From Paragonimus skrjabini miyazakii (lineage: Eukaryota > Platyhelminthes > Trematoda > Plagiorchiida > Troglotrematidae), in the NCBI GenBank assembly GCA_014338405.1, contig JTDE01000277.1:158042-222041 (forward strand): a stretch of 64,000 nucleotides of DNA, in the 5' to 3' direction. A program made the translations under genes and the position numbers. The notes below the pieces were generated by a model that saw nothing but the letters and a program-made list of their open reading frames with translations, had not been told where the DNA came from and did no database searches. This document shows, one piece after another, positions 1-12,433 of this stretch; the first letter of the stretch is position 1; every line of letters begins with the position of its first letter.

Positions 1-270
1 AAAGTGGTTGAGCGTTCACATATGATAATTCGGTCGTGCCTAACGTGAGGTCAATGGCGCAGTGATAAACACGGTTGCCNNNNNNNNNNNNNNNNNNNNN
101 NNNNNNNNNNNNNNNNNNNNNNNNNNNNNNNNNNNNNNNNNNNNNNNNNNNNNNNNNNNNNNNNNNNNNNNNNNNNNNNGAAACTCGAGTCTAGTGCTTC
201 TTTTCGAAAGGGGCCGACTAGAAAGTCTATGGGGATGCGACAGCTGCGATCAATTGTGGGTGATGTTCCA
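1..270 (+). mobile_element. Hammerhead-bearing tRNA-headed SINE, copy 1 (gapped)
   Basis: This is a dispersed SINE-like repeat read on the plus strand. The 5' head carries a pol III A-box-like motif (TGGCGCAGTGAT, 55-66) followed by CACGGTTGCC, which recurs in the other copies. The B box and the 5' half of the hammerhead fall in the assembly gap at 80-179. Sequence resumes exactly at the hammerhead GAAA (180-183), the palindromic stem III and cleavage-site GTC, the stem I 3' strand TAGTGC, and then the conserved 3' end GCTGCGATCAATTGTGGGTG. The copy is cut at its left by the window edge. Family membership is seen directly by comparison with the copies near 12176, 31811 and 57110. Confidence 0.8.
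80..179. other. Assembly gap of 100 N
   Basis: Exactly 100 N, probably a fixed-size placeholder. It lies inside SINE copy 1 and removes its B box and half of the hammerhead motif. Confidence 0.99.
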
Positions 271-3200
271 CTTGAAAGTTGATCGTTATGTTATTCCGGT
301 GACACTCAGGTCTCCACACACAAATGTGAAATTCACCTTTGTGATAAACAATAACGGGCTGTAGAAATTTCGGGATGTATTTAAGCAATGACAAAGTGAA
401 TTACATGACATACAAAATAATAGCAATTCGCGTTTTAAACACTTTCGAGTGGAGGTGAACCACATCTAGCTACTCACATAGAAAAATCAACCGTTTCACG
501 GATTGCTTTATAAGGACAGGGATGTTCAACCGAGTGTGTGCTTTTGATAATTCATCCTTAGGCAGGTGCAGCTGTACATAAAATCGATAGAGTTAGATAC
601 AGCAGGCGACCGGACCCATTCTAGAGAAATAACGTAACTGATTAATTACTCAGCAACGCTTCTATTGTTCCGTTCCGTCATGTTGATTCGCTAGTTAAAC
701 CATGCACGTTAGTCATTGATTCGATCAAATCGAGATCTCAATAGGCGCGACGCCTGAGAAAATCGTTTTTGATAACAAAATATCGCGTTGGATGTCCCGA
801 AGCCAACAGCATCTGTGGTGCAGTGTTCTGGCGTGCGGTAGACCATTGGAAACATTTGACTAATGTTAACCTGATACTTATTTCCGACCAGATGATCTGG
901 GCAATGTTGTCGACCGATCATGCCTGAACTTGCTCCAACCAACATGACTCGTTTTTTACGATTTATTCGATCTTGCTTATCGTAACGCGTGAGTTGAGCC
1001 AAGACTAGTCGGCTTATTATGTCGCCGCTTGATGGAGTATTCCACCTGCCTATTGCTTTATCCATTTTCTAGTTCCTCCACCTATACTGAGCTCCTGCGG
1101 GTCAACTGACGTTGTACACCTGCTTCAAAAAATGAAATACCTGAAAGAAATTTTCTCACAATTTGCATTTTATTATGAATGTGTATTACTGCATTCACAA
1201 ACTACGGTCAGACTATCACACCGTCGTTCACTGCTGATTGTATGCAATAATAGCGAAACTCAAATCTAATCTTTTCTTACGAACTGGATCGGTCGAAATT
1301 TTTATCCGTATGGGGGGATTGTGATCGGATGTCGGTTCTGTTTGTTTTGAAATAACTACACCATGGTTGTAGTTATACTGTTACCCCTAACAAATTGCTA
1401 AGTCTGAATATCCCGAAAAATAGAATAGGACTAGCCCCGCCTTAGTTGTTGCGTCCCCCATTTTATAAGCTGACGCTTGCTCAAAAGTCGTGGGTGAGAT
1501 TACACGGTTTACGTTCTATTTAACCTGAAACAACTGTCTACTAATTTGTTCGCGGTAGTTAACTACATGACGAAACCTTTCTCAGTTCATCTGGTGATCG
1601 TGACACATGTTTACTATGTTGAAAATGAACCAAAAATGGCTGATGGATTTCAGACTATGAAGACAGGAAGTGTATCAGGTAAGAAAGATGATATACACAC
1701 CCTTGCAACGCGAATGACTACGACAATGTAGCTTAATGGGTGCATGACAAGACTATCATTTTGGCGTTTGCATACAGTTTTTAAGTCCCATTTATTAGCT
1801 TGTATTGTGCTGGTATTGCTTACCTGCTGTTTGGTCGTTCTACAAGATAAAAAACAAGGACAAGACTCTTGTCAACCTATATTTAAGTGGAAACCATGCG
1901 TATATTCACGTCAAAGATTGTGCCATTACACTTCGTTTTCATTTGGCAATTGCTCACTCGATTCTATTGGACAAAGTATCGTTTTCTGTTGTTTGCGATA
2001 GTGACTTCTGATTCAGTAGTGCTGTCTGATTATCAATATGTTTCTTGCGTTTTGATTGGTTGCACGGTGTTATCAGTTGTGTTTATTTGTACAAATCAAT
2101 GCATGCCACCGTTTGGTGATCATGTAAATAACCATCGCGTACCGGGCAACCCATAAAAAGCGGTCCGAATCAGAACACTTTGTACTGCCGAGGCCATTGT
2201 AATCAGGCTGCTTGATCCGGTTTTATGTCATCAAAAACGGTTTGTTCAAGCGCCGCACCTACCATGACCACAAATCCACCGGATAGATGGTCAACCTGCG
2301 CGGTCAAACCAATGGACAAGCGTGACGTAACCGACCGATCAAGCCGTCGTCAACTGTCTGACCAGTGACCTGGTTTCGCTGTAATAAGTCTGATCGATAT
2401 CTCGATCTAACTCTATTAACTCCTTATATAATCGTACCGGCCTGAAGATGAATGATCGAAAACATATGTTTGCCTATATGTCCTTATTCTCATTATCGAT
2501 TGGGCATATTTGAAACCATCGATAAGCATACCCACCTGACTGGTTTGAAGTTGTGTTGTCCGGAATCACTAAACGGTTTCAACATTCATTGAACTACCTG
2601 AATTGAAACAGCCGTCCACTGCTTCGACGGTGATTATCGGCACCTTCTGTTCATAGAGTAAATTATTGGCAGATGTTAAGGTCTTATATCCAAAGATGGT
2701 GCAGATAACCTTGAAGAAACTAACCGGCCCCATAAGGGTTTTCAGTGAAGGACAAAATACCACAAGCAAAGCTCTTCATTTTTATGACTCTCACTGCCAT
2801 AACTAAAAATAGTACATTAACCCTTCATTACTATACGATGCCGATATTCGCATAAATTGTGAAGTGCATTTTTTAACATCACCGAGTGAGCAAATATCGA
2901 ATTGACAAAGTACTTGCAAGATCAACTTTATGGTAGTTCACCTACCCTGCTATTGATATTTACCAATTACAAGTAACAACATTTTCAAAATTCCGCTCCA
3001 ATAAATCAAAATAAAATTCTGATTTTTGAATCAACCTCTTATCCGTAGTTTGTGATATAATCAGTGTTTCGGCTGGGAGCCCGGAAAACCTTCTGTAACT
3101 CCTCATATTATGCAAATATTTCAACCAGCTCTCAACAAAATAGATTATCTTATGCAGTGTATTCATCCCGTTCATGAAGGCTTCTTCTCAATGGGTCAAT

Positions 3201-3608
3201 CTGCCTGGAAAGTCTTTTCAAATCACCACACAAGACAATGCATCTTGGTGATTTGTCGATAATCGGTTAATAACAGCCATTTTTAATCATTACTCAATGA
3301 ATGCGCCAAATATTTAGTCGCCGGTTTAAAAATTAGCAAGGTCGAAAGTATTCATCACGGATTAGGACAAGTTAGAAACCAAACCCTCAACATCTTGTAG
3401 TCAGGAACCACCAACCACATATAATTAAGAACTCTTGTGAACCGATTAATGAGAAGAAAAGACTATATTACAACCTGAAGCTCTGTAGCTCTTATTGCCT
3501 GAGCTTATTTTAATCATTAGTGAATTGAAAGTCAACTACGTACAGTTTACACTTGACTACTGATGAGTGGTGAGTGACTTTGGTTTTAATAAAAATTGAG
3601 CATCAACA
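271..3608. other. Unassigned AT-rich DNA
   Basis: No recognisable gene. The longest open frame is 709-1065 on the minus strand (118 codons). Its translation matches no family I know and has no domain-like pattern, so I treat it as chance. A short GC-richer patch lies at about 2137-2380; it is interrupted by stops in the frames I read and may be an old repeat, but I cannot name it. Confidence 0.5.
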
Positions 3609-3757
3609 ATTGAACATCGCAACTGTCGCGCACCCATGAGCTTGTCAGTCGGCCCCTTTCGGAAGAAGCCACACTCACTTGAGAGTAATGACCAGGTTGT
3701 TCAATCATCTCGAAATGGGACACACAAGCAAATGTGCCTGAGTGTTTACATGTGACG
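3609..3757. mobile_element. Deleted SINE inverted dimer
   Basis: At 3609-3670 is the SINE 3' end on the minus strand: it begins ATTGAACATC and includes GTCGGCCCCTTTC, with an internal deletion of about 13 bp relative to other copies. At about 3688-3725 is a core (GAGTAATGACCAGGTTG and on) that also follows the minus arm at 57380-57425. At about 3722-3757 is a plus-strand SINE 5' head (CAAGCAAATGTGCCTGAGTG). The A box, B box and hammerhead are lost. It is a short relic of the same mirror-image arrangement as the larger dimers in the window. Confidence 0.6.
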
Positions 3758-6700
3758 CCTCATAAGTTCAACCTAGAGATGAATAGATCCAGGGGTGCGT
3801 GGGCTGGACAATGAACACGATGAATATTGGTCCAATTACGAACACTTTTTAGATATAACCATTGTATACTATTCATAAAAGATGTCGTTTTCATAGAGTG
3901 TCTTTAAATGGCAATGGAACTACCCAGAACTATACAGCGAAGAAAGACTGTACTTTCCTCTTTCTGATTTTCGGATGAACGCAAGCTAAAGCAACCTGTT
4001 ATAATTTGTCCGGACGTTGTAATCATAAGATGACTTGAAAGGAAATTCTGATGTCTACTTTTCTGTTCCGACTCCGAAACTCTAAGCTTCATGGTCGTGT
4101 AAACAATTCTAGAAGGATACATACCTTTAATGCTACTGTTAGCATATCGTTACCCAATGAAGTGCGCTGGTTTCATGTGTGCATAAAAATGATCAAGTTA
4201 TGCTGTTTCTTCTGTTTTTTTATCACTTAATTTTATCTCACTATATTTCATACTTTTATGACACCATTTTTGAAACCGTTTTGCCGTTATGTTTCTCTAA
4301 CCTTCACTATTGCTGACGATCATTACAGCTGACTGAAAATGAAACCAGCTATTATTATCCATCTTGGTTTTAGGCCACATATGTTGAACTTCCGTTTGTC
4401 TGGCTGTCGAGACACATGATACAGCCTGAACAAAATTAGTCATACTTGCTTGCGAGCAATGCTCAGTTCGTTTCAAGAGAAAGGACGGTAACTGTCCTGT
4501 GAGATCTAAACGATTATTTTAAAGGCAGGGATTATTTTCAGGCTGACCTCACACAGATCAACACCTTGTTGGGCGGTATTTAGGTTGCTGATGAGTAGCA
4601 GCGAATTTTGCTGGTCGCAAGCACATGTAACTGGGCACTTGCACTTGACCGGTCTTCAGTGCAAGATCATTTTCCCCGGGGGCCAACATGTATGCATCTT
4701 AAAAATTTGGCCGAAGTTGAATCCTTGCCGTGACAAGTAGGTGAACCACTGTTGAGCTGTAGCATAAGCCGAACCCGGGTGTAGTTCTTTTGATCACAAA
4801 ATGTCGGCATTGTTCAACTTCTTCGACACCGTTACTTTCATCTTGCTTCTTTAACAAGCACAGTCTGCATTACCGTTGGTAAATCTTCTGACACAACCAT
4901 CTTGAGTTACAAGACAGTACATCTGATTGTGACTTTACGGCTGCGAAATGTGTTTTTCGCAACTCATATTATTAAACAAGGATTTGACTTCAGTTTAACT
5001 GTTGATAGTAAAGACACTCATTATGCAGTTTCCGACAGAAATATATTCTCCGATTTTGCAAGCCCTCTAGTCACACTGTCTAAACTGACAACGTTACAAA
5101 CGTGCCTGGTAATACTGTGTCCAGTTTTATTCCTATGGGGTTGCAAGCAGTATGCTGTGAGTATGGATCACCCAAAGACACTAAGCAGACTAATCGGAGG
5201 GTATATTTGAAACGATGAATTCTCTGAAATTGACGGTTGTTACTGTAATCTAAGCTGGGTTTTGTGAAATTTTTATTGCTATATCATTTTCAGTTCACGT
5301 GAAAATAAAAACCGTGGACGCAAACTCTCCGAATTGGCTAACATGTATCCCTATTTTTTGTAAACAACGGATCACCAGTGTCTCTTTTGACAGGTCCCGC
5401 ACCGTACAGATTCTCGTTTTCTATCGTCACTTCTAGCTCTTGGCCTTCCTGAAATTAAGAACGTTCCTGTAGTGTTACACGTTCGACTAGTGCCAAACTG
5501 CTGCTTAACGTTGCTGTGAAGCATGCAACGCTAACATTGACTAGTTTTGACAAAGTTTCTGTGAACTTATCATGTGTTAGGTACATGATGATATGAATAT
5601 TGTCTGATACTGTTCATCCTATACTGCAACTCGTGAACTTCAACACGAGTGCATGCCGGACGCCTTGTTTCTGTGTTAAAGAGCGTTTTGAAAGACAAAC
5701 TCAGTCGGCAGTCCGTTTTAACAACTGGATTAACTTACTCTGGTGAAATTAGGATAGTCTAGCGTGCAGGAACACAATCTAATTGTCTGGAGAAGGCATT
5801 CTGGTGTTTTAATCCAATCTGACATTTTGAAACTTGATGAGTTTTCGTGGGGCTTGTTTTAATATGAGCATGAAGCTGCATTCTAAAATGTTATTCGGTG
5901 CTCCGGTAGATGGGTACGAAATGCAAGTTTTGAAGAGGGATTTCCGTGCACTACACTATAATAACATGCACAAGCGTACTTCAGCGATGACCGAGGATGA
6001 CTCAAGATTACTATAATAATGGGGTTTTACATGGTTCACAACATTAAAATAATTGCTACCCGTAATCTACTGTTGAAATTGTACTAGGAAAAATGTTTTC
6101 CCACTTACTCGAATACGCCTCATTGATGAAACAATCTCCAGTCGATTTTGTGGTCGCGGAATATCCATACTTCCAACAAACTGGAAAAGAAATTATTGTT
6201 TTTATGTAAATTACAATGCAGTTTTTGTGTAAGCATTCTAAAAATTTCACCATGAATCTTCATAAACGCTCTTGTTATAGAAAGCTCATAAATGTAACGC
6301 TAATTGTTACGAGGTATAGTTTAAAAAACACCTCACAATTCGTGTGGTTCAAGTTTACCCCATGCCAGTTTGCAATCAACAGTGAATATTGGGCAAAACA
6401 ATCCCATAGCGAACTTTAGAAAAGATGATCCCGAAATTGGATTAGACTATTCTCGTCAATAAACACAATATGTATACAATTATCTTTGTTTGAGAAAATC
6501 TTATGCCACTCTCCAGCAATCATTCAGACAAAGCAAATACATTTGCGTAAATGCCCTTATAATATACACTTTTGACAGAATCCTGTACTATGCCACCTAA
6601 TTGTTGGTTTGCTTTATGTTATGAAATATACAGAGTTGATAACATGTTTGATTCGAAAGTGATTAATATAGGATCAATAAAACAAAACGCGCAGTCAGTT

Positions 6701-9700
6701 TCCTGCTTGAAATTTTCTCATCTGGCTGCGTAATAACAGCAGCGAAATAAGAAAGAGTTATGAAATAATTTTCTATAATTTGTATAATTTGAGGGATTTA
6801 GTTGTTTACTGTTTAACTTAAATATTATGTTGAAAAGTGTACTCTTCAATATTTATTGACGCAAGTGGTATGAGACATTAGGTTAAAAGACTTCGAAAAA
6901 CGCGATCTTCCAACAAGTGCTGTTTAATTTTTAAGCTGCATTTATATTACAGATAATGATGTTGGATGTCTCTATCGTATTTATGATGAAAAGTCTTTAA
7001 TCCATGTTTCTCTCGTACGTTCCGTTGGTGGTGTCCAGACGGTATTGTCAGTTGATCATTTTTCACATAGTGCATTTTGTACCGAAAGTTTTGTGAATAC
7101 ATTCCAGTCAAAGACTACGAACGGTTACAGTTTACTTTTTCCCTACATTTTGATGATTGTGTGATCACGGGAGTCATTGTTTTATTTTAAACTGATTTCA
7201 GCGTTACATTCATGTTGCTATGCAATCGTTGTCATTCAACAGACGATTAGAACAAATGTTGTTTTGATGGTTCACAATTTTGAAAACCTGTGTTGAAACA
7301 ACAATAGACAAACTGTGGCGCTTTTACCGTTGAGCAGACCAACAAATAGAGTTGACAGGATGTTAACGGAGACTATTCCACCAAATGTTTCATTTTGAAA
7401 GGGCAGGATAAATGTTGTGAAAAAAACTTGTCTGCTGAATTGACAAGCAATTTTAAAATACTTTTGACAAAAATCTAAATTAGTTAACCAGTATTAAGCT
7501 AAGCAATATTTTCAAGCCGAAGCCCTGATTTGTCAAAACTGGGTCTCATTTAGATGTTAATTAACACACACGGCCCATCTGTTTCACAACGGAGCGTTAG
7601 AGTATCAGTACTAATTTCATTGTTAGCGTTGTAAAAACAATTTCGACAATCAAAAAGTAAACTACCACATGGTTTCATATCAAATACCCGTCAGTTATAG
7701 AATCGTCATTGATATAATACAGGGTCGGCACGGTTTAAATGAATTGACGGAGAATACAGATCGATCTAGAAGATGAACAAATTGGCGTTAAAAGAGCTGG
7801 ATGAGATTCCCATCGGTAATGGTTAAACGTTAAATGCTATTTTGTCTTTTGCGAATTGAAGCAGTGAAAACAATATTCCGATGGTATGTACACAGATAGA
7901 AAAATAAAAAACATAGCGTGAAAACATTTCAAGTTTTAACGCTGTTCACCCAGATGGACCAGCATCGAATGAGGGCAGGCGCAGAAACTATACACCTAGT
8001 TGTTGAGATAAGTTTGAGACGTATTGACCAGCTAGTGTTTCCGAACAAATTATGAGTAACCAATAATCTATTTCCTTGGTAAGGTTACAATCCTAACACG
8101 GAGGCTTCTTCAGAACAGATATGTTCTAAGGAGACTTCTGCGTCCGCAGGACTACTCAAGCTAATCTGAGAACACGATATACCTCTGTTGAGAGCATGAT
8201 GTGATGCCGGTAATATGGATCTGTTAGACCCTTGGTGCACGGCAGACAAACACTGACAGGAGAACACATGCATTTTATGAGTTTAATTCTATCACAAAAA
8301 AGTACCACTAGTAACTTCTCTGTTTAACACTCCATCAAGACTATGCTTAGATGATAGACTACAAGCTAGGTAAACAGTGCTTTGTGACGCCATACCTGTA
8401 GATAATCTCCCGGAAAGTTTTTCGTGAAACTGGAGTGAATATACTAATCCGAAAGATGCAAATGTAGCATATTAAAAAGTACTTACACATTGAACTCCAT
8501 ACTGAAGATGACAGTTTGACGACTACTCTTAGATAGACTATTACCGGCATTTTGAAAAGCCACTTAATCCATTATGAGGTATTTATAAACCACAGATCAT
8601 ATAGTCGATTATGCAACATTTTCTACGTTACCGAAAACTGGCCACAATTCACAGATGTTCAAATAAGTCACAACCATAATGTACAGTTCTAACTACTTAA
8701 AAACAGATTGTCAATCTACTTCTGAGACGAGTTTGGCTGTGAGTTTAGCTAGCTTTTCAGATCGTCCTGTACCCTCATTAAAGATTATTCGCATTTGTGA
8801 TTATTGTGGTCACACTCTCAAGACTGCAAACGGATTAGAACGATTACGTTTCACAACTAATAGTTGTCTTTTGTCACTTGGTGTACATTGGTATTACTGA
8901 CTAGTGTGCTCAAAACATAGAATGCTCGCACGGTTTCATAGGCAGATTACAAAACTTTTTCTATACTATGAAAAGTCAAATCCCAAAGGCACGGATTATA
9001 TGGAGAAACAAGTATGTGTAGCCCTTCAAGTGCAAAAATGTTCTTCCTATATACAAGTTCATACATAAAAAATATGCATGGTTAGTTATTTTTATTGGTG
9101 TTTACATACTTACTAAATTGTGCTACGTAGAATGTAGTGTGTGTTTAGTGAGACGTAATGGAATGAGTTCTAGAACCTTATTTGTGCAGAATAAGACTAA
9201 GTGGTTGCTACTTTCAAAATGATTAAACGAACCTTTTTCTCGCTGTAACTCTACAACACCCCATCAATTCTTTCAAAAAATATGTTCACCTCATAACTAA
9301 TACATTCTATCTATTACCCCCAAAAACTCGATTGTTCTGGCGATTCTCCAGGGGAAGATACCTGTTTATGATTTTCTACGACTATCTTGACCCTAATTGG
9401 GAAAATGAGGGCATACGTAGTGCAACCGTTAAACCTTTATTGAGCGCAATAAAATGGCTAAGAAAAGCGATCAACCATGTTTTCGTGAACTTAAACCGTT
9501 TTGACAGAATTGCGCGGCGGTACTACGCAGAACGAGGAAGTTACCTTTTTTGTGTCTGATCAGAATTTCTGAGTGATTGAACGCAAAATTAAGGCATATG
9601 TTAAGAAATAGTAATACCAAACCTGAACCTTTTTTTAGTGATCTTACAAATTTACAGCTGACTAGAGGTCAGTAACTGTCTTTGTGGACACCGTTTTTTC

Positions 9701-10199
9701 TCAGTCATAACAGCGTCTTCAATCTAACGATTGAAGCAGGTTAAATGCAGCAAGTAGAATGTCGCATGCATGCATTGTGTTTGACCACCAAGTGCAATCA
9801 AATATAACTGCATAATGGTCGAGACAAAAATGAACTAACAGTTCGGTTAAAAGTGTGAATCAGTATACAGAAACTGTTCTACTCAATTTTATCAAACCAA
9901 ACATTAATTAACAAATGTGTGACAGAAAAACGACTCAACCAGGTGAAAACAGAAAATCGAATAATCTTCGAACCACCACTCACATGGGAAAAATCAAGTG
10001 AAAATCTGAAAACTTTCATACTACTACGGTTTGTTTCTAAATATCAACAGTGTGGTTCAGACGTGTATTCAGCAAGGAGTTGTTCACGTTCATCAGATAC
10101 ATGCTGTAAATTTGAAACCATGCATAATTGACCACTGCATGTGAATTCAGATTAACTTCACTGCCAGTTGCTTGCGGAAGGTACCATTGGAACCTAGTT
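3758..10199. other. Unassigned AT-rich DNA
   Basis: No gene recognised. The longest open frame is 4902-5210 on the plus strand (102 codons), with one hydrophobic run near its end. It lacks family similarity and clear splice sites and is probably chance. A slightly GC-richer patch at 8090-8260 also gave nothing recognisable. Confidence 0.5.
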
Positions 10200-10340
10200 T
10201 GCTGAGGTTTATGCTTTTGGGTAGAGCAAGGATTCGAACACGGGATACGCTTCCATGAAGCAGCCGAGTTGCCCACTGCGTTAAAGACATAATGTGTAAC
10301 CGCTCAGTCACTTTTGCTTGTGAGTGGTGATCATCAGTGA
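10200..10340 (-). mobile_element. SINE head variant with a near-perfect tRNA-like promoter, no hammerhead
   Basis: Read on the minus strand, this has the SINE 5' extension (CTCACAAGCAAAAGTGACTG), an A-box-like TAACGCAGTGGG at 10271-10282 and a B box GTTCGAATCC at 10230-10239, the closest match to the tRNA consensus in the window. The approximately 30-nt A-to-B spacing is tRNA-like. Beyond the B box the sequence no longer matches the hammerhead region of the family, so this is either a 3' truncation or a distinct subfamily. No clover-leaf with a proper acceptor stem is evident, so it is not called as a tRNA gene. Confidence 0.6.
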
Positions 10341-10395
10341 GTTATAAAATATGACTGCCGATTAAAAATAGAGGATCTTGTTTTTTGTATAAATA

Positions 10396-10712
10396 GAACA
10401 CCACCCACAATTGATCGCAGCTGTTGCATTCCCATAAACGTTCCATTCGGCACTTTTCGAAAAAAAGCACTGAGCTCGAGTTTCGCTCTCATCAGAGGTC
10501 GTCAGTAGTGCATATCCTTGCCACTGCCGGGACAAATATCCGGTCAGGCTGTTCATGAGGCAACCGTGCATAACACTGCATCAATGACCTCATACTAGGC
10601 ACGACCGAATCACCATATGTAAACACCCATATACATTAGCCACTGTGTTCCATCTTGAGGCAATCGGGCATGCTGAGCAATAATGAACAATGGGTGAGTG
10701 TGTTCTAATGAA
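10396..10712. mobile_element. SINE inverted dimer: minus arm nearly full length, plus 5' stub
   Basis: The minus arm (about 10396-10645) runs from the conserved 3' end (CACCCACAATTGATCGCAG) through a hammerhead relic and the tRNA-like head to CACCATATGTAAACACCC. It is followed by about 60 bp (10650-10712) that reads as core plus 5' head in the opposite orientation (TTGAGGCAATCGGGCATG, then GGGTGAGTGTGTTC). The second arm is badly truncated, so the dimer interpretation rests on weaker similarity than at 57110. Confidence 0.6.
10467..10511 (-). ncRNA. Hammerhead ribozyme relic in SINE
   Basis: On the minus strand: stem I GCACTA, core CTGACGA, a stem II region with CTCT/AGAG, CGAAA, CTCGAG, then AGTGC. 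G10.1 next to the core is changed to C. The GTC cleavage triplet and the adjoining T are rearranged to CTC. It is recognisable but most likely inactive. Confidence 0.6.
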
Positions 10713-11871
10713 GCCTTTCGTTCGATGGGTATTAACAGTCCAAAAGCCCCGTTGATTTCAATGTTCTGACATTGAGTCACTTTTTATCTTCAAGAACAGT
10801 CAAACCATCGAATATCCTGTATGTCCAAAGAACGAATGTATATGATGTTTCAATGCTCCCAGGAGGTCACCGTAATGTATGACGTTCAACACACACAGAC
10901 CAATACGTTTCAGTGATTTTTCTAACTTGTGTAGTCGAAGTTCGCAGTATGCTTGAACAAATATCTAGGCAGTTTATGAGTTGTGAACACCTGCCAGACA
11001 CTCTTGCAATTACTCGACAAAATTACACAGGTATAAAATGAAAATCAACTACCGCCACCATGACTTATTAAAAAAATGATAGTTTCAAATATTCTTCTCG
11101 GTGTTGTAAGTCGGCTCTATGATACCCGCGTACTCGTTATGGCTAACGGTTTTTTTTGAAATCATTCATGCTCATTCCGTTACGCATTGAATGACCTCTG
11201 TGCAACTTATATTCCTTCACATACTAATCAGTAAACTCATAAACGTCAACACTAAATGTTAAAGAGGTTCAGAAATCATCTGGTCTGTCAACGTCCTTCA
11301 CTAGTCAAACTACCGTCCGTAACAGCTATAATCTAATTAGGCTGAGAAGAACATTACTCAACAGGTGAGATGACATTCAAGACGCACTCAGTTCCACATA
11401 TACAGCGACCACTATACAGCTCTCAAGGGTTCTCAGACGATATATACGAAAGTTATTCTCAGCTAACGATGACGTGTCACGAATCAGTGGAAACACAGTC
11501 ACTTCAGTCGAAAGGATACTGCCATACTTTACGCCTGAAATATTTTTTTATATTTCTCGATGTTATTATGACTCATGCTCGCGATTCACTCCACCGGCAC
11601 AATCAGTAAGCTGAATCTTCTTACATCATCTCCCAGTGCCTCGTTGTATTAAATCGACGTTCCAAACAACAACTAAACCTTGATCCACAGTGTTGTTTTG
11701 ACTCGTTGTGTCACTACTCACTTCCACTTCACAGCATACAATCCATTTCTTAGGGTGAAAGCTAAATTACCATGGGAAAACAAATACAGTGGCGTTCAGT
11801 TCCGTTTCCTCTATGTTCCTCTCTGATAATTCAAGTGAATCAGCAAAAAAAACAATCTCTAGGTTATTTTC
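10713..11871. other. Unassigned AT-rich DNA
   Basis: Nothing recognised between the SINE dimer and the next gap. Open frames are all under 80 codons. Confidence 0.5.
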
Positions 11872-12126
11872 NNNNNNNNNNNNNNNNNNNNNNNNNNNNN
11901 NNNNNNNNNNNNNNNNNNNNNNNNNNNNNNNNNNNNNNNNNNNNNNNNNNNNNNNNNNNNNNNNNNNNNNNNNNNNNNNNNNNNNNNNNNNNNNNNNNNN
12001 NNNNNNNNNNNNNNNNNNNNNNNNNNNNNNNNNNNNNNNNNNNNNNNNNNNNNNNNNNNNNNNNNNNNNNNNNNNNNNNNNNNNNNNNNNNNNNNNNNNN
12101 NNNNNNNNNNNNNNNNNNNNNNNNNN
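11872..12126. other. Assembly gap of 255 N
   Basis: The size is not a round number, so the gap may be estimated from read pairs. Its right edge falls exactly on the outer 3' end of an inverted SINE arm (12127). Confidence 0.99.
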
Positions 12127-12433
12127 AGATTGAACATCACCCACAATTGATCGCAGCTGTCACATTCCCATAGACCCACAAGCAAAAGTGGTTAGGCATT
12201 CACGTATGATAATTTGGTCGTACTTAATGTGAGGCCAATGGCGCAGTGGTAATCACGGTTGCATCATGAACAGCGTCTCCACAGTTCTAGTCCCGGTAGT
12301 GGCAAGGATATGCACTACTGACGAGCCTTAATAAAAGCGAAAGTCGAGTCTAGTGTTTCTTCTGTGAATGGGCCGACTGCAAAGTCTATGGGAATGTGAA
12401 AGCTGCGATCAATTGTGGGTGATGTTCAATCTA
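12127..12433. mobile_element. SINE inverted pair: 47-bp minus 3' end joined to an almost complete plus copy
   Basis: 12127-12173 is the SINE 3' terminus on the minus strand, starting AGATTGAACATCACCC and ending at CCCATAG. It joins directly to a plus-strand copy from 12176 to 12433, the most complete one in the window: 5' extension CACAAGCAAAAGTGG, A box TGGCGCAGTGGT (12239-12250), B-box-like GTTCTAGTCCC (12284-12294), hammerhead (12312-12356), then the 3' region ending GATGTTCAATCT. Two 3' ends face outward, so a long transcript through both would form a short terminal duplex. A tRNA-derived pol III promoter is the likely driver of the plus copy (inference). Confidence 0.8.
12312..12356 (+). 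ncRNA. Hammerhead ribozyme, best preserved copy
   Basis: Elements in order: stem I 5' strand GCACTA (12312-12317), core CTGACGA (12318-12324), stem II GCC...AGC (12325-12338), GAAA (12339-12342), a minimal stem III with hairpin loop, GTC (12348-12350) with predicted cleavage after 12350, then stem I 3' strand TAGTGT (12351-12356). All conserved core bases match the family consensus. Weak points are one mismatch in stem II and a G-G clash in stem III, where the family consensus ACTCGAGT would pair properly. Activity is predicted from the motif only. Short stem III type I hammerheads are typical of retroelement-borne ribozymes such as schistosome Smα. Confidence 0.75.

Noticed and set aside
709..1065. 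118-codon minus-strand open frame as a gene
   Set aside because: No family resemblance, no splice or promoter context seen, and the length is within chance expectation.
3556..3570. CTACTGATGAG, resembling the start of the hammerhead core, about 40 bp from a SINE relic
   Set aside because: No stem II, no GAAA and no cleavage triplet follow at suitable distances.
4580..4622. Hammerhead-like order of motifs: CTGATGA, a short stem-like stretch, CGAA, then GGTC
   Set aside because: Stem II is barely paired, the A after GAA is replaced by T, and the stem I strands do not pair. It lies outside any SINE copy. Chance match.
10200..10340. Functional tRNA gene
   Set aside because: A and B boxes are present, but there is no pairing acceptor stem or clear anticodon arm, and the surrounding sequence is the SINE family.
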